DNA of 64,000 nucleotides, from assembly GCF_900078685.2 (NCBI RefSeq), contig NZ_LT546166.1, positions 3,540,954 to 3,604,953 of the forward strand, written 5' to 3'. Shown here piece by piece: positions 10,944-18,861 of the stretch; the stretch's first letter is position 1, and the number at the start of each line of letters is the position of its first letter. Origin of the DNA: Mycolicibacter icosiumassiliensis. Its GTDB lineage: Bacteria > Actinomycetota > Actinomycetes > Mycobacteriales > Mycobacteriaceae. A program made the position numbers and the translations under genes. Under the pieces are notes generated by a model. It worked only from the letters and a program-made list of their open reading frames with translations, did no database searches and was not told where the DNA came from.

Positions 10944-12592
10944 ATTCGCTCCGGTGCGCTCACGCCGAGGATGCCCAGCCCGTTGGCGATCACCTGGCGG
11001 GTGGCCTGGCACAGCGCCAGCCGTGCACCGTGCAGGTCGCCCGGCTCTTCATCGCCTTGCGGCAGTACCCGGCAGCTGTCGTAGAACCGGTGGTAGTCCC
11101 CGGCAAGGTCTTCCAGGTAGCGGCAGACCCGGTGCGGTTCACGCAGTGCGGCAGCGGTTTCCAGCACCCGGGGGAACTCCCCCAGGCTGCGGATCAGCGC
11201 GCCCTCTTTGTCGTGGCTGAGCAGTCCCAGGTTGGCGGTGTCGGGGGCCAGGCCCAGTTCGGCGGCGTTGCGAGCCAGCGCGGACAGGCGTGCGTGCGCG
11301 TATTGCACGTAGTAGACCGGGTTTTCGTTGCTCGCCGAGGACCACAGCGCCAGATCGATGTCGATGGGAGTGTCCACCGAGGATCGGGTCAGGCTGTAGC
11401 GGGCGGCGTCGACGCCGATCGCCTCGACCAAGTCGTCGAGGGTGATGACGGTGCCGGCGCGCTTGCTCATCTTGACCGGCTGACCGTCGCGGACCAGGTT
11501 CACCATCTGGCCGATCAGTACTTCCACGGTGGCCGGGTCGTCACCGAAGGCCGCCGCAGCCGCCTTGAGCCGGGCGATGTAGCCGTGGTGGTCGGCGCCG
11601 AGCATGTAGATGCACAGGTTGAAGCCGCGCTCGCGCTTGTCCAGGTAGTAGGCCAAGTCGCCGGCGATGTAGGCGGGCTTGCCGTCGCTCTTGATGACGA
11701 CGCGGTCCTTGTCGTCGCCGTAGGCGCTGGTGCGCAGCCAGGTGGCGCCATCCTTTTCGTAGATGTTGCCGTTGGCGCGCAGCCGCTCGATGGCCTGCTC
11801 CACGCGGCCGGAGGTGTGCATCGAGTCTTCGTGGGTGAAGACGTCGAAGTCGGTGCCGAACTCGTGCAGCGAGGCCTTGATGTGGGTGAACATCAGGTCG
11901 ACGCCGATCTCGCGGAACGTCTCCTGCGCCTGCTCTTTGGGGGCACTCATCACGTCGGGGGCCTTGGCCTGGATCTGGGCCGCGATATCGGTGATGTACG
12001 CACCGGCGTAGCCGTCCTCGGGGGCCGGCTCGCCCTTGGCGGCGGCGATCAGCGAGTTGGCGAACCGGTCGATCTGGGCACCGTGGTCGTTGAAGTAGTA
12101 CTCGCGGGTGACCGCCGCGCCCTGGGTGCTCAGCAGCCGGCCCAGGGCGTCGCCGACCGCCGCCCAGCGGGTACCACCGATGTGGATGGGCCCGGTGGGG
12201 TTGGCCGAGACGAACTCCAGGTTGACGTTGAGGCCGCCGAGGGCGTCGGTGTGGCCGTAGCCCGTGCCGGCACCGATGATGTTGGCAATGATGGCGCCCT
12301 GCGCCGAGGCGTCCAGGCGGATGTTGACGAACCCGGGCCCGGCTGTTTCGGCCGAGGCGACGCCGTCGGCTTTCGCCAGGGCTTCGGCCAGCCAGCCGGC
12401 CAGCTCACGGGGGTTGGCGCCCACCTTCTTGCCCAGCTGCAGGGCCAGGTTGGTGGCGTAATCACCGTGTTCGGGGTTGCGCGGCCGCTCAACTGTCACC
12501 GTCGCGGGCAGCGCGGCGGTGTCCAGGTCGTGCTCGGCCAGCACCGCGGCGGCGGTGGTCTTGAGCAATTCGGCCAGATCGGCGGGGGTCAC
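10940..12592 (-). CDS. argS: Arginyl-tRNA synthetase
   Basis: Class I aminoacyl-tRNA synthetase charging tRNA-Arg. The 550-residue sequence has an N-terminal Add1-like domain, the HIGH-type motif in SANPTGPIHIGGTRW, the KMSKRAGT loop, and a C-terminal DALR anticodon-binding helix bundle. It starts at GTG 12592. It is divergent from and adjacent to a tRNA-Arg gene, the same neighbour as in M. tuberculosis, and is the first gene of the argS-lysA-hom-thrC-thrB run. Confidence 0.96.
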   Translation of the reverse strand: MTPADLAELLKTTAAAVLAEHDLDTAALPATVTVERPRNPEHGDYATNLALQLGKKVGANPRELAGWLAEALAKADGVASAETAGPGFVNIRLDASAQGAIIANIIGAGTGYGHTDALGGLNVNLEFVSANPTGPIHIGGTRWAAVGDALGRLLSTQGAAVTREYYFNDHGAQIDRFANSLIAAAKGEPAPEDGYAGAYITDIAAQIQAKAPDVMSAPKEQAQETFREIGVDLMFTHIKASLHEFGTDFDVFTHEDSMHTSGRVEQAIERLRANGNIYEKDGATWLRTSAYGDDKDRVVIKSDGKPAYIAGDLAYYLDKRERGFNLCIYMLGADHHGYIARLKAAAAAFGDDPATVEVLIGQMVNLVRDGQPVKMSKRAGTVITLDDLVEAIGVDAARYSLTRSSVDTPIDIDLALWSSASNENPVYYVQYAHARLSALARNAAELGLAPDTANLGLLSHDKEGALIRSLGEFPRVLETAAALREPHRVCRYLEDLAGDYHRFYDSCRVLPQGDEEPGDLHGARLALCQATRQVIANGLGILGVSAPERM

Positions 12593-12704
12593 GAGGCCCC
12601 ATCCTATGGTCTTACGTGGTCAGGCCCCGAATCCGTCCGGTTCTTAAGTCCGGCCATTGATGCGCTAGTCTGTCAAAGCCCACATGGCGCCCGTTTGTAC
12701 GTGC

Positions 12705-12777
12705 GCCCCCGTAGCTCAGGGGATAGAGCGTCTGCCTCCGGAGCAGAAGGCCGCAGGTTCGAATCCTGCCGGGGGCA
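12705..12777 (+). tRNA. argV: tRNA-Arg (anticodon CCG)
   Basis: A 73-base cloverleaf. The acceptor stem GCCCCCG (12705-12711) pairs with CGGGGGC (12770-12776). T8-A9, the D arm, the anticodon stem TCTGC/GCAGA with CCG at 12738-12740, and the T arm containing GGTTCGAATCC are all present. The discriminator is A12777 and the following bases are CCC, so CCA is not fully encoded. It decodes CGG. A TAGTCT box at about 12667-12672 may be its -10 element. Confidence 0.96.
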
Positions 12778-12907
12778 CCCATTCTGAAGTGCATGTTCTT
12801 GCCTGTCGGCGCCGCTCGCGATACTCATCCCCGTGACACGAATTCCGAGGCGCAGCGCGGTGGCCGCAAGGACCCTTGACAGTCGAATGCGGCGCAAGGA
12901 AACTTGA

Positions 12908-13012
12908 CAGACGGGCACCACGCTCGGGCTCGTCGCGGTCCCTGCGGAAGACCCTGACCGCATCATCCACGCCGACGACCTGTACTCCGCGCACTATGAA
13001 TATCTGAGATGA
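12908..13012 (+). pseudogene. Short open relic, C-terminal end of an unidentified protein
   Basis: Thirty-four sense codons ending in DDLYSAHYEYLR and a TGA at 13010-13012, immediately before the ribosome site of the next gene. The frame is closed by a stop at 12905-12907 and has no convincing start codon. The protein-like composition and stop placement suggest the tail of a deleted gene that was once coupled to the small HTH gene downstream. I do not recognise the family. It may equally be chance coding. Confidence 0.2.
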
Positions 13013-13022
13013 GGTGAGCACC

Positions 13023-13265
13023 ATGACTGCGATTCACGACAACACCGGGCTAGATCAACTCAGTCCGGCCACCCACCCGGCGCGGGATGCCAAGGCTTTC
13101 CGCCGGATCGTCGCAGCGGTGGAATCAGTCCGGAACGCAGATGCCGAGCTGACCGCCGCGGTCCGTGAAGCCCGAAAACGCGGAGACTCCTGGACGGCCA
13201 TCGCCGTTGCACTGGGCACCACTCGGCAGGCTGCGCAGCAACGGTTCGGCAAGCTAACCGACTAG
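13023..13265 (+). CDS. Small helix-turn-helix-like protein
   Basis: Eighty-residue basic protein starting at ATG 13023, preceded by GAGGTGA at 13011-13017. The C-terminal half, SWTAIAVALGTTRQAAQQRF, has the spacing of a helix-turn-helix and matches the form seen in many small mycobacterial AsnC/sigma-like HTH proteins that follow a TA-type partner. No partner is intact here. A GTG at 13014 in the same frame would add three residues but sits inside the ribosome site. Role unknown, probably DNA binding. Confidence 0.7.
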   Translation: MTAIHDNTGLDQLSPATHPARDAKAFRRIVAAVESVRNADAELTAAVREARKRGDSWTAIAVALGTTRQAAQQRFGKLTD

Positions 13266-13344
13266 CTAGTCGGCCACGGAATTCCCACTTCGCGCACAGC
13301 ATAATCACTCCCCGTAGATGCTTAGGCCACCTAAGGTCGGCTAA

Positions 13345-14262
13345 GTGACGATTCGCCTTGGCTTCCAGATCCCCAACTTCTCTTACGGCACCGACGTTTC
13401 GGAGCTGTTCCCCACCGTCATCGCCCAAGCCCGCGAGGCCGAGGCGGCCGGTTTCGACGCGGTCTTCGTGATGGACCACTTCTATCAACTGCCCATGCTG
13501 GGCTCCCCCGATCAGCCGATGCTCGAGGCCTACACCGCCCTGGGTGCGTTGGCGACCGCGACGCAGCGGGTCCAGCTGGGCACCCTGGTCACCGGCAACA
13601 CCTACCGCAACCCGGCCCTGCTGGCCAAGATCATCACCACCCTGGATGTGGTCAGTGCCGGCCGCGCCATCCTGGGCATCGGTACCGGGTGGTTCGAGCT
13701 CGAACACGACCAGTTGGGTTTCGAATTCGGCACCTTCACCGACCGGTTCAACCGGCTCGACGAGGCGCTAGAGATCATCTTGCCGATGATCAAGGGCGAG
13801 CGGCCGACCTTCGAGGGCAAGTGGTACCGCACCCGCGAAGCGATGGCCGAACCTCGCTTCCGCGACCATATTCCACTGCTGATCGGCGGCAGCGGCGAGA
13901 AGAAGACGATCCCGTTGGCGGCGCGTCACTTCGACCACCTCAACCTCATCACCGGTTTCGACGAGCTGCCCCAGAAGGTCGACGCCATCCGGCGCAGCTG
14001 CGACGAGGTCGGCCGCGACCCGGCGACCCTGGAGACCACCATGCTGCTCACCGCGCTGGCCGGCGAGAACCTGACCGCCGATCAGATTCCCGCCCAGATT
14101 GCTCAACGGGCGGTGGCCGGCAGCCCTGAGTCGATCGCCGAGCAGATCAAAACCAAGGTGCTCGATGCCGGTGTCGGCGGGGTCACCATGAACCTCCCCG
14201 GTTACACCCCCGGGGTGATCACCAAGGTGGGTGCGGCGTTGCGCGCGGTACTGGACGCCTAA
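13345..14262 (+). CDS. LLM-class F420-dependent oxidoreductase
   Basis: Luciferase-like monooxygenase fold protein of 305 residues, of the F420-using subgroup common in mycobacteria; substrate unknown. It starts IRLGFQIPNFSYG, has AREAEAAGFDAVFVMDHF in the first helix, GTLVTGNTYRNPALLAK for the cofactor pocket, and ILGIGTGWFELEHDQLGFEFG, the region that contacts F420 phosphates. The start is GTG at 13345. It ends 7 bases before the first operator repeat of the fic gene and appears to be a separate transcription unit. Confidence 0.88.
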   Translation: MTIRLGFQIPNFSYGTDVSELFPTVIAQAREAEAAGFDAVFVMDHFYQLPMLGSPDQPMLEAYTALGALATATQRVQLGTLVTGNTYRNPALLAKIITTLDVVSAGRAILGIGTGWFELEHDQLGFEFGTFTDRFNRLDEALEIILPMIKGERPTFEGKWYRTREAMAEPRFRDHIPLLIGGSGEKKTIPLAARHFDHLNLITGFDELPQKVDAIRRSCDEVGRDPATLETTMLLTALAGENLTADQIPAQIAQRAVAGSPESIAEQIKTKVLDAGVGGVTMNLPGYTPGVITKVGAALRAVLDA

Positions 14263-14268
14263 GGCGAT

Positions 14269-14342
14269 AAGTGAAGTCAACTATCAAATCTAACTTCACT
14301 TAGACCTTTAAGTGAAGTTAAGCTGTACGGGTGACTTCACTT
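14269..14342. promoter_or_regulatory. Four-site symmetrical operator upstream of the fic gene
   Basis: Four exact copies of AAGTGAAGT in alternating orientation: 14269-14277 (+), 14293-14301 (-), 14310-14318 (+) and 14334-14342 (-). Spacers are 15, 8 and 15 bases, so the whole array is symmetric about 14305.5. The inner pair is part of an 11-bp inverted repeat, TAACTTCACTT / AAGTGAAGTTA. The fourth copy runs into codons 2-4 of the fic gene and the third overlaps its -10 box. This layout suggests repression by a protein binding as paired dimers; the winged-helix end of the Fic protein is the obvious candidate. Confidence 0.75.
14319..14324 (+). promoter_or_regulatory. -10 box of fic, leaderless position
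   Basis: TAAGCT fits the mycobacterial TANNNT consensus and ends six bases before GTG 14331, so transcription would start on the first base of the start codon. No ribosome site precedes this GTG, in keeping with a leaderless mRNA. The box overlaps the third operator copy. Confidence 0.6.
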
Positions 14343-15593
14343 CGTCCTGTCACCTACGAGGACGTGCGTTGGGAACCCCAGGGGGCGCGCTACGCCAGCA
14401 CAAAGCTGCCGAAGTACGGCACATATCACCCCGCGGTACCGGCCGGCATCGCCGAGTTGACCCTGGATCTGCCGTCGTCTGTCATCGCCGAAGCGGAAGC
14501 CGCCAGCCATGCGATCACCCGCTTCGACGCTGAACTCGGAAGTGAAATCGCGCCGTTCGCCGCCGTGCTGCTGCGATCCGAATCGGCAGCCAGTTCGCAG
14601 ATCGAGAACCTGACAGCGTCCTCGCGCGCGATCGCCGAAGCCGAACTGTCCGGTCACAGCTCAAAGCGCAACGCCGAGATGATTGTCGCCAACACTGCAG
14701 CCATGCAGGCGGCAATCGCGTTGTCCGAGAAGGTGGATACCGACGCCATTCTGGCGATGCACCGCGCACTGATGGACAAGGAACCCCGCCACACCCCTGG
14801 CGAATTCCGCACCGAGCCAGTCTGGATCGGCGGCGGTTCCACCCCTATCGGTGCCACATTCGTCGGCCCGCGCCACGAGTTGATCCCCGGTGCGATCACC
14901 GACCTGATCTCGTTCGCGCAGCGCGTCGACATGCCGGCGTTGCCGCAGATAGCGCTGGCCCATGCGCAGTTCGAGACCATTCACCCGTTCACCGACGGGA
15001 ACGGACGTACGGGCCGCGCATTGGTGCAAGCCCTGTTGCGCAACAAAGGCATGACCCGCCAGGTGACGGTGCCGATCTCCGCCGGATTGCTCGCCGACAC
15101 CGGCGCTTACTTCGCGGCGCTCACCTCCTACCGCGAGGGCAATGCGGCACCAATCGTCGAGCGTTTCGCGCAGGCCGCGGTCCTGTCCATTGCCAACGGG
15201 CGGGAGCTGATCGCTGAGCTTCGGGCGATCCGGGAGAACTGGAACGAAGCGATCACCGCACGGTCGGACTCGGCGGTGTGGAAAGTCGCCGACCTGTTGA
15301 TCCGCCGCCCAGTCGTCAACGCAGCGCTACTGGCACAGGAGTTGGGAATCGAATCGACCAACGCCCACCGCTACCTCAATCCGCTGGCGGAGGCGGGAAT
15401 CCTGATCGCGACCACCAGCGGCCCCCGCAACCGGGTGTGGCGTTCTCCTGAGGTACTGGCCGCGTTGGACGCGTTCGCCGAGCGCGCCGGGAGGCGGAAC
15501 GGATCGTTCCACGGCTTCGCTCCGCTACCTCACCGCGGCGCCGCAGTCTCCAATGCCCTCATCGACCGACTTCGCGACGAAAAGGGCGTCTGA
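14331..15593 (+). CDS. Fic/DOC-family AMPylase-type protein, class II, with C-terminal winged helix
   Basis: Fic enzymes transfer AMP (or another nucleotide part) to target hydroxyls. Of 420 residues, the catalytic motif HPFTDGNGRTGR is at 218-229 with the catalytic His218. An inhibitory-helix motif SSQIEN at 88-93 fits (S/T)xxxE(G/N) and lies N-terminal to the Fic core, which makes this class II. The N-terminal Fic_N domain (about 1-105) and a C-terminal winged helix (about 310-370, including LLIRRPVVNAALLAQEL) follow the usual layout of large bacterial Fic proteins. The start GTG is set by the -10 box. The DNA-binding tail plus operator array suggest autoregulation. Substrate unknown. Confidence 0.92.
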   Translation: MTSLRPVTYEDVRWEPQGARYASTKLPKYGTYHPAVPAGIAELTLDLPSSVIAEAEAASHAITRFDAELGSEIAPFAAVLLRSESAASSQIENLTASSRAIAEAELSGHSSKRNAEMIVANTAAMQAAIALSEKVDTDAILAMHRALMDKEPRHTPGEFRTEPVWIGGGSTPIGATFVGPRHELIPGAITDLISFAQRVDMPALPQIALAHAQFETIHPFTDGNGRTGRALVQALLRNKGMTRQVTVPISAGLLADTGAYFAALTSYREGNAAPIVERFAQAAVLSIANGRELIAELRAIRENWNEAITARSDSAVWKVADLLIRRPVVNAALLAQELGIESTNAHRYLNPLAEAGILIATTSGPRNRVWRSPEVLAALDAFAERAGRRNGSFHGFAPLPHRGAAVSNALIDRLRDEKGV

Positions 15594-15598
15594 ATCAG

Positions 15599-15905
15599 AT
15601 GCGGTCATTGCTGGACGTCAATGTGCTGTCGGCGCTGGTCGACCGCGATCATGTCGACCATGAACGGGCCCGGACGTGGCTAGAAATCGAGATCGAACAC
15701 GGCTGGGATCGTGCGCGATCACCCAGAACGGCTTTGTGCGCATCATCAGCCAACCCCGGTATCCGAATCCCGTCACGCCCAACTACGCCATCGGCATGCT
15801 GGCCCAGACCGCTGGGACCCGCTACCACCAGTTCTGGACCTGCACGGTGAGCGTTCTCGATGCCGACGTTGTCGATCCCGCCCGAGTGCACAGCTCCAAA
15901 CAGGT
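15599..15905 (+). pseudogene. VapC-type PIN-domain toxin, frameshifted and truncated
   Basis: Starts MRSLLDVNVLSALVDRDH, a clear PIN N-terminus with the first catalytic Asp, five bases after fic. The frame breaks near 15704-15708, where one base seems lost after GGCTGGG; the homologous sequence continues in the next frame as AITQNGFVRIISQPRYPNP through HSSKQ near 15900. The protein then runs into the convergent DUF4185 gene and lacks roughly the last 25-30 residues including the final acidic residue. Known mycobacterial VapC proteins read through this region without a break. It is almost certainly inactive, and no antitoxin is beside it. Confidence 0.8.
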
Positions 15906-17342
15906 CTACCCCAACACCGTGTGCATCAGCATCACGTCGTAGGCGTTCCACAGCGACAGCGTGAAGTACACGTCCTTGCCCGTCGACCAGGGGTGCATGT
16001 AGGGCGCGTAGATGCCGCCGGGAATCTGGCCGGTGGGGATCAGGGTCTGCTCGGCGCTCCACGGCCCCTGCGGCGTGGGCGCGGTGCGGGCCACCACGTC
16101 ATTGCCGCCGTTGCCGTACAGCGCCAGATACTGCCGCAGATAGGTGTTGTACTGCACCGACATCTCGCCCACCGGGCCGGGAATCACCGGGGTGGCCGCC
16201 GCCGGATTGGCCGGCACCCAGGATCCACTGTCCCCGTTCCAGTACTGGTATTTCGTGAGGTCGGGAATGGCGCGCTCGGGCACCCGCGACAGGTAGGCCG
16301 AGCCGCCGCGGCCGGACGGCGTTCCGTAGGAGTACAGGTAGCCGTCGTTGCCGCGCAGGTACGCGCCCATCTGGAATTTCTCGTTGCCGGGGACGAAGCG
16401 CGCCCGCGGGACGTTCTCCGGCGACGTCGACCGCACCGTCCCGGGATAGACGCCCCACGTTTCGCCGTTGTCGTTGGAGACCGCGATCGCCGAATAGTTG
16501 GTGGACCAGTCGCCGTCGCGACCCCACTGCTTGATGGACATGAAGTTCATGTACTGGTTGCCGGCGATCCCGATGGCGGCGGTGGGGATCATGCCTTCCT
16601 GCTGCGGAGCCAGTTGCACCGCGGGCAGAATCTGCTTGGAGAAATTCGGCTGCCGCAGTGGCGATCCCGAGTACTTGTTGCCGACGGCTCCGGGGCCCAC
16701 CGTGATCCCGTCGGCCAGGTTGTTGTCATTGCTGCGGAACAGCACATTCTGTCGCCACTGCTTGCCTTGGATGCGGCAGTAGCCGAAGGTGTCGCCGAAC
16801 GCGTAGAGGACCTGGCGGTTGGCGGGATCGCCGTTGTCCCAAGGGATTCCGAGGTCGGTACCCGAGATGCCGAAGCGTTGCAGGGTTTGGTTGGGGCCGT
16901 TGGGCCCGGTCACCCACTCCACCAGCGACGTCTGGGAACCGGCGATAGCGCCGCCAGCGTCGGCGGTCGACAATCCCGGATCTGCGCCGGCGTTCGGCAC
17001 GGGCTGGACCGGTTGGGCGACGTTCGGCACGGCTTCACCACCGGGAGCCGGGGCCGGCGGTACCACCGCGGCCTGCTGACGAATCGTGCCGTTCGGGTTG
17101 ATCAGCGCGGCGATCAGCGGGCCCAGTTTGGGCAACGGCGCTTGATCGTTGGTGCCGCGGGGCCGGCGCCCGGTGGGCAGCTGGCCGGCTCCGGTGGTCG
17201 GGGAGCCCGGCGGCGGGTCGACGTTGGCTTCGGGGGCGTTGCAGGTGGCCGCGCTCGCCGGCGCGAGCTCGCTGGCGGCAACCATCCCCAGGACGACCAC
17301 CGGCACCATTGCCGCCGAGACGATTCGACGTGTCGCCGACAT
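15906..17342 (-). CDS. Secreted DUF4185-domain protein
   Basis: 478 residues with a Sec signal peptide (hydrophobic core about 10-24, Ala-x-Ala cleavage near 31), a Pro/Gly-rich linker to about 140, then a globular domain with YAFGDTFGYC, NDNGETWGVYPG, GNGGNDVVARTAPTPQGPWS and YAPYMHPWSTG. This matches the DUF4185 family of exported mycobacterial proteins, which has a beta-propeller-like glycosidase fold; enzymatic action is unproven. GGAAAGG upstream supports the ATG at 17342. It is convergent with the broken vapC. Confidence 0.8.
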   Translation of the reverse strand: MSATRRIVSAAMVPVVVLGMVAASELAPASAATCNAPEANVDPPPGSPTTGAGQLPTGRRPRGTNDQAPLPKLGPLIAALINPNGTIRQQAAVVPPAPAPGGEAVPNVAQPVQPVPNAGADPGLSTADAGGAIAGSQTSLVEWVTGPNGPNQTLQRFGISGTDLGIPWDNGDPANRQVLYAFGDTFGYCRIQGKQWRQNVLFRSNDNNLADGITVGPGAVGNKYSGSPLRQPNFSKQILPAVQLAPQQEGMIPTAAIGIAGNQYMNFMSIKQWGRDGDWSTNYSAIAVSNDNGETWGVYPGTVRSTSPENVPRARFVPGNEKFQMGAYLRGNDGYLYSYGTPSGRGGSAYLSRVPERAIPDLTKYQYWNGDSGSWVPANPAAATPVIPGPVGEMSVQYNTYLRQYLALYGNGGNDVVARTAPTPQGPWSAEQTLIPTGQIPGGIYAPYMHPWSTGKDVYFTLSLWNAYDVMLMHTVLG

Positions 17343-17473
17343 GTCACACCTTTCCCAGGACCCGCCCCCGGGCCTCGCACCACTGTGACGATAGTGATTT
17401 CTGGGGCTCGTGTGGCTTCCAGGGGACGATAGAGACGCATCCGTGACGGTGTCGAAACCAGCGGATTGCCCGC

Positions 17474-18403
17474 TCAGCCCGCCCGGCTGACCTCGGCGAC
17501 CACATCGGCGACCACATCGGCGACGCAGCGCAGTTGGCCCAGGTCAGAGCTGGTCGGAATCAGATGGACCTCACCGGTGCCCACCGCCGCAAACGCCCGC
17601 AGCACCTCGGCCAACTCGTCCTCGCTGCCGGCCCAGCCGGTGGTCGGGGCCATCGCCTCGACATACTCGGCGGGAATCCAGTTCATGTAGCGCAGCAGGT
17701 GCCGGCGCACCTGATCGCGGGCTTGCTCACGATCACCCAACGCGAACCAGAACGACGTCGCCAGATGCGGCTTGGCCCGGCCCGCCTGCTGCCAGGCGTC
17801 GCGGGCGACGTCGAACAGCTCGTTCTGCTTGGCGACGTCGAGGTCCATGGTGATGCCGGCCAGGCCCTCGGCCCAGCTCGCCGCGCTACGCACCGTCTTG
17901 GGGCCGATCGTGCCGACCAACAGCGGCGGCCCGCCGGGTTGGGTCGGCGCCGGCCCGACCGGCAGCACCGACTCGGTGAGCTTCTCCCCCGCGTCCTGCT
18001 CGCCAAAGCGCGGGCGAACGGGGACATGCTCAGCGGCGGTCGGCTGACCGTCGGGCTCGGTATAGGCGGCAGGGACGAGGACTACCGTGCGGTCGGCGCC
18101 GATCCGGCGAGGCAGAAGATGGGCGAGCCGGCCGCCGCTGAGCAGGTCGCCGGTCGCCAGCGCTTTGGCGAGCAGGACGGGGTCGTGCAGTTGCGGGACG
18201 ATGACCGTGGTCACCAGCCGCACCCGCTCGGTCCACGCCGACAGCGCACCCAGCAGGGTCAGGCTGTCGGGGTTGGTGAAAGCGATCCGCTCGCCCCAAC
18301 ACAGCGACGAGAACGGCCCGTCGTCGATCGTGCGCGCCCAGTCCCGCAGCAGCGTTGCGTCCAGGTCCGGTTCCATCACCGGCATGGTCATTCCCACCTG
18401 CAT
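17474..18403 (-). CDS. LLM-class oxidoreductase with an internally inverted segment
   Basis: 309 residues from ATG 18403 (MQVGMTMPVMEPDLDA). Residues 1-93 are ordinary for this luciferase-like family, including SLTLLGALSAWTERVRLVTT and LLAKALATGDLLSGGRL. From about 138 on it is ordinary again (GEKLTESVLPVGPAP, GPKTVRSAASWAEGLAG). Residues 93-137 are not: they read HLLPRRIGADRTVVLVP, while the expected TVGLGIGGRDEDYRAVGAD is encoded on the opposite strand at the same place. The segment is flanked by 54-bp inverted repeats, and the frame stays open in either orientation. The cofactor-binding glycine loop is lost in the present orientation, so the product is probably inactive. Confidence 0.85.
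   Translation of the reverse strand: MQVGMTMPVMEPDLDATLLRDWARTIDDGPFSSLCWGERIAFTNPDSLTLLGALSAWTERVRLVTTVIVPQLHDPVLLAKALATGDLLSGGRLAHLLPRRIGADRTVVLVPAAYTEPDGQPTAAEHVPVRPRFGEQDAGEKLTESVLPVGPAPTQPGGPPLLVGTIGPKTVRSAASWAEGLAGITMDLDVAKQNELFDVARDAWQQAGRAKPHLATSFWFALGDREQARDQVRRHLLRYMNWIPAEYVEAMAPTTGWAGSEDELAEVLRAFAAVGTGEVHLIPTSSDLGQLRCVADVVADVVAEVSRAG
17992..18179. repeat. 54-bp inverted repeats bounding an 80-bp inverted segment inside the LLM gene
   Basis: Left arm 17992-18045 and right arm 18126-18179 are reverse complements with five mismatches; the outer 20 bases of each arm match perfectly. Each arm, read in its own direction, encodes LLAKA-A-GD-LSGGRL, differing as RANGDM against LATGDL. The 80-bp middle (18046-18125) encodes TVGLGIGGRDEDYR on the plus strand. 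Position x maps to 36171-x on flipping, and the coding frame is preserved. Confidence 0.85.
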
Positions 18404-18449
18404 GACCGCGATTGTGGCACGGTCGCCGTACGCGGCCGACACTTGAGCA

Positions 18450-18839
18450 ATGGGCATTTCCTTCAACCACACCATCGTGGCCGCGCACGACAAACAGGCG
18501 TCGGCGGCGTTTCTGGCCGAGCTGTTCGGCCTGCCCGCGCCGCAATCGCTCGGTCACTTCGCGGTCGTCGCACTCGACCATCAGGCCAGCCTCGACTACG
18601 CCGACGTGCCCGCCGACGAACCGATTCGGCCGCAGCACTACGCGTTTCTGGTCTCCGAGTCCGACTTTGATGCGATCTACGCCAAGATCGCCGAACGCGG
18701 CCTGGAGCACTGGGCAGACCCGCGGGGTGAGCGCCCGGGCGAGATCAACCACAACCACGGCGGGCGCGGAGTGTATTTCCGCGATCCCGGCGGTCACTAT
18801 CTGGAGATCCTCACTCGGCCGTACGGCTCAGGCAGCTAG
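18450..18839 (+). CDS. VOC-family (glyoxalase/bleomycin-resistance-like) protein
   Basis: 129 residues with the beta-alpha-beta-beta-beta pattern of the vicinal oxygen chelate fold. His7 near the start (ISFNHTIVAAHD) and the C-terminal GVYFRDPGGHYLEILTRPYG with Glu are the common metal-ligand positions. Many actinobacterial members are annotated as cysteine transferases or glyoxalases, but the substrate cannot be read from sequence. It is divergent from the LLM gene with 46 bases between starts. Confidence 0.82.
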   Translation: MGISFNHTIVAAHDKQASAAFLAELFGLPAPQSLGHFAVVALDHQASLDYADVPADEPIRPQHYAFLVSESDFDAIYAKIAERGLEHWADPRGERPGEINHNHGGRGVYFRDPGGHYLEILTRPYGSGS

Positions 18840-18861
18840 CGAGGCTCGCCCAGTTAACGGG

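Noticed and set aside
17534..18670. Long plus-strand open frame through the LLM gene
   Set aside because: It is the antisense of the LLM gene except for 17993-18125, where it carries the inverted segment. It has no ribosome site and no consistent protein outside that part.
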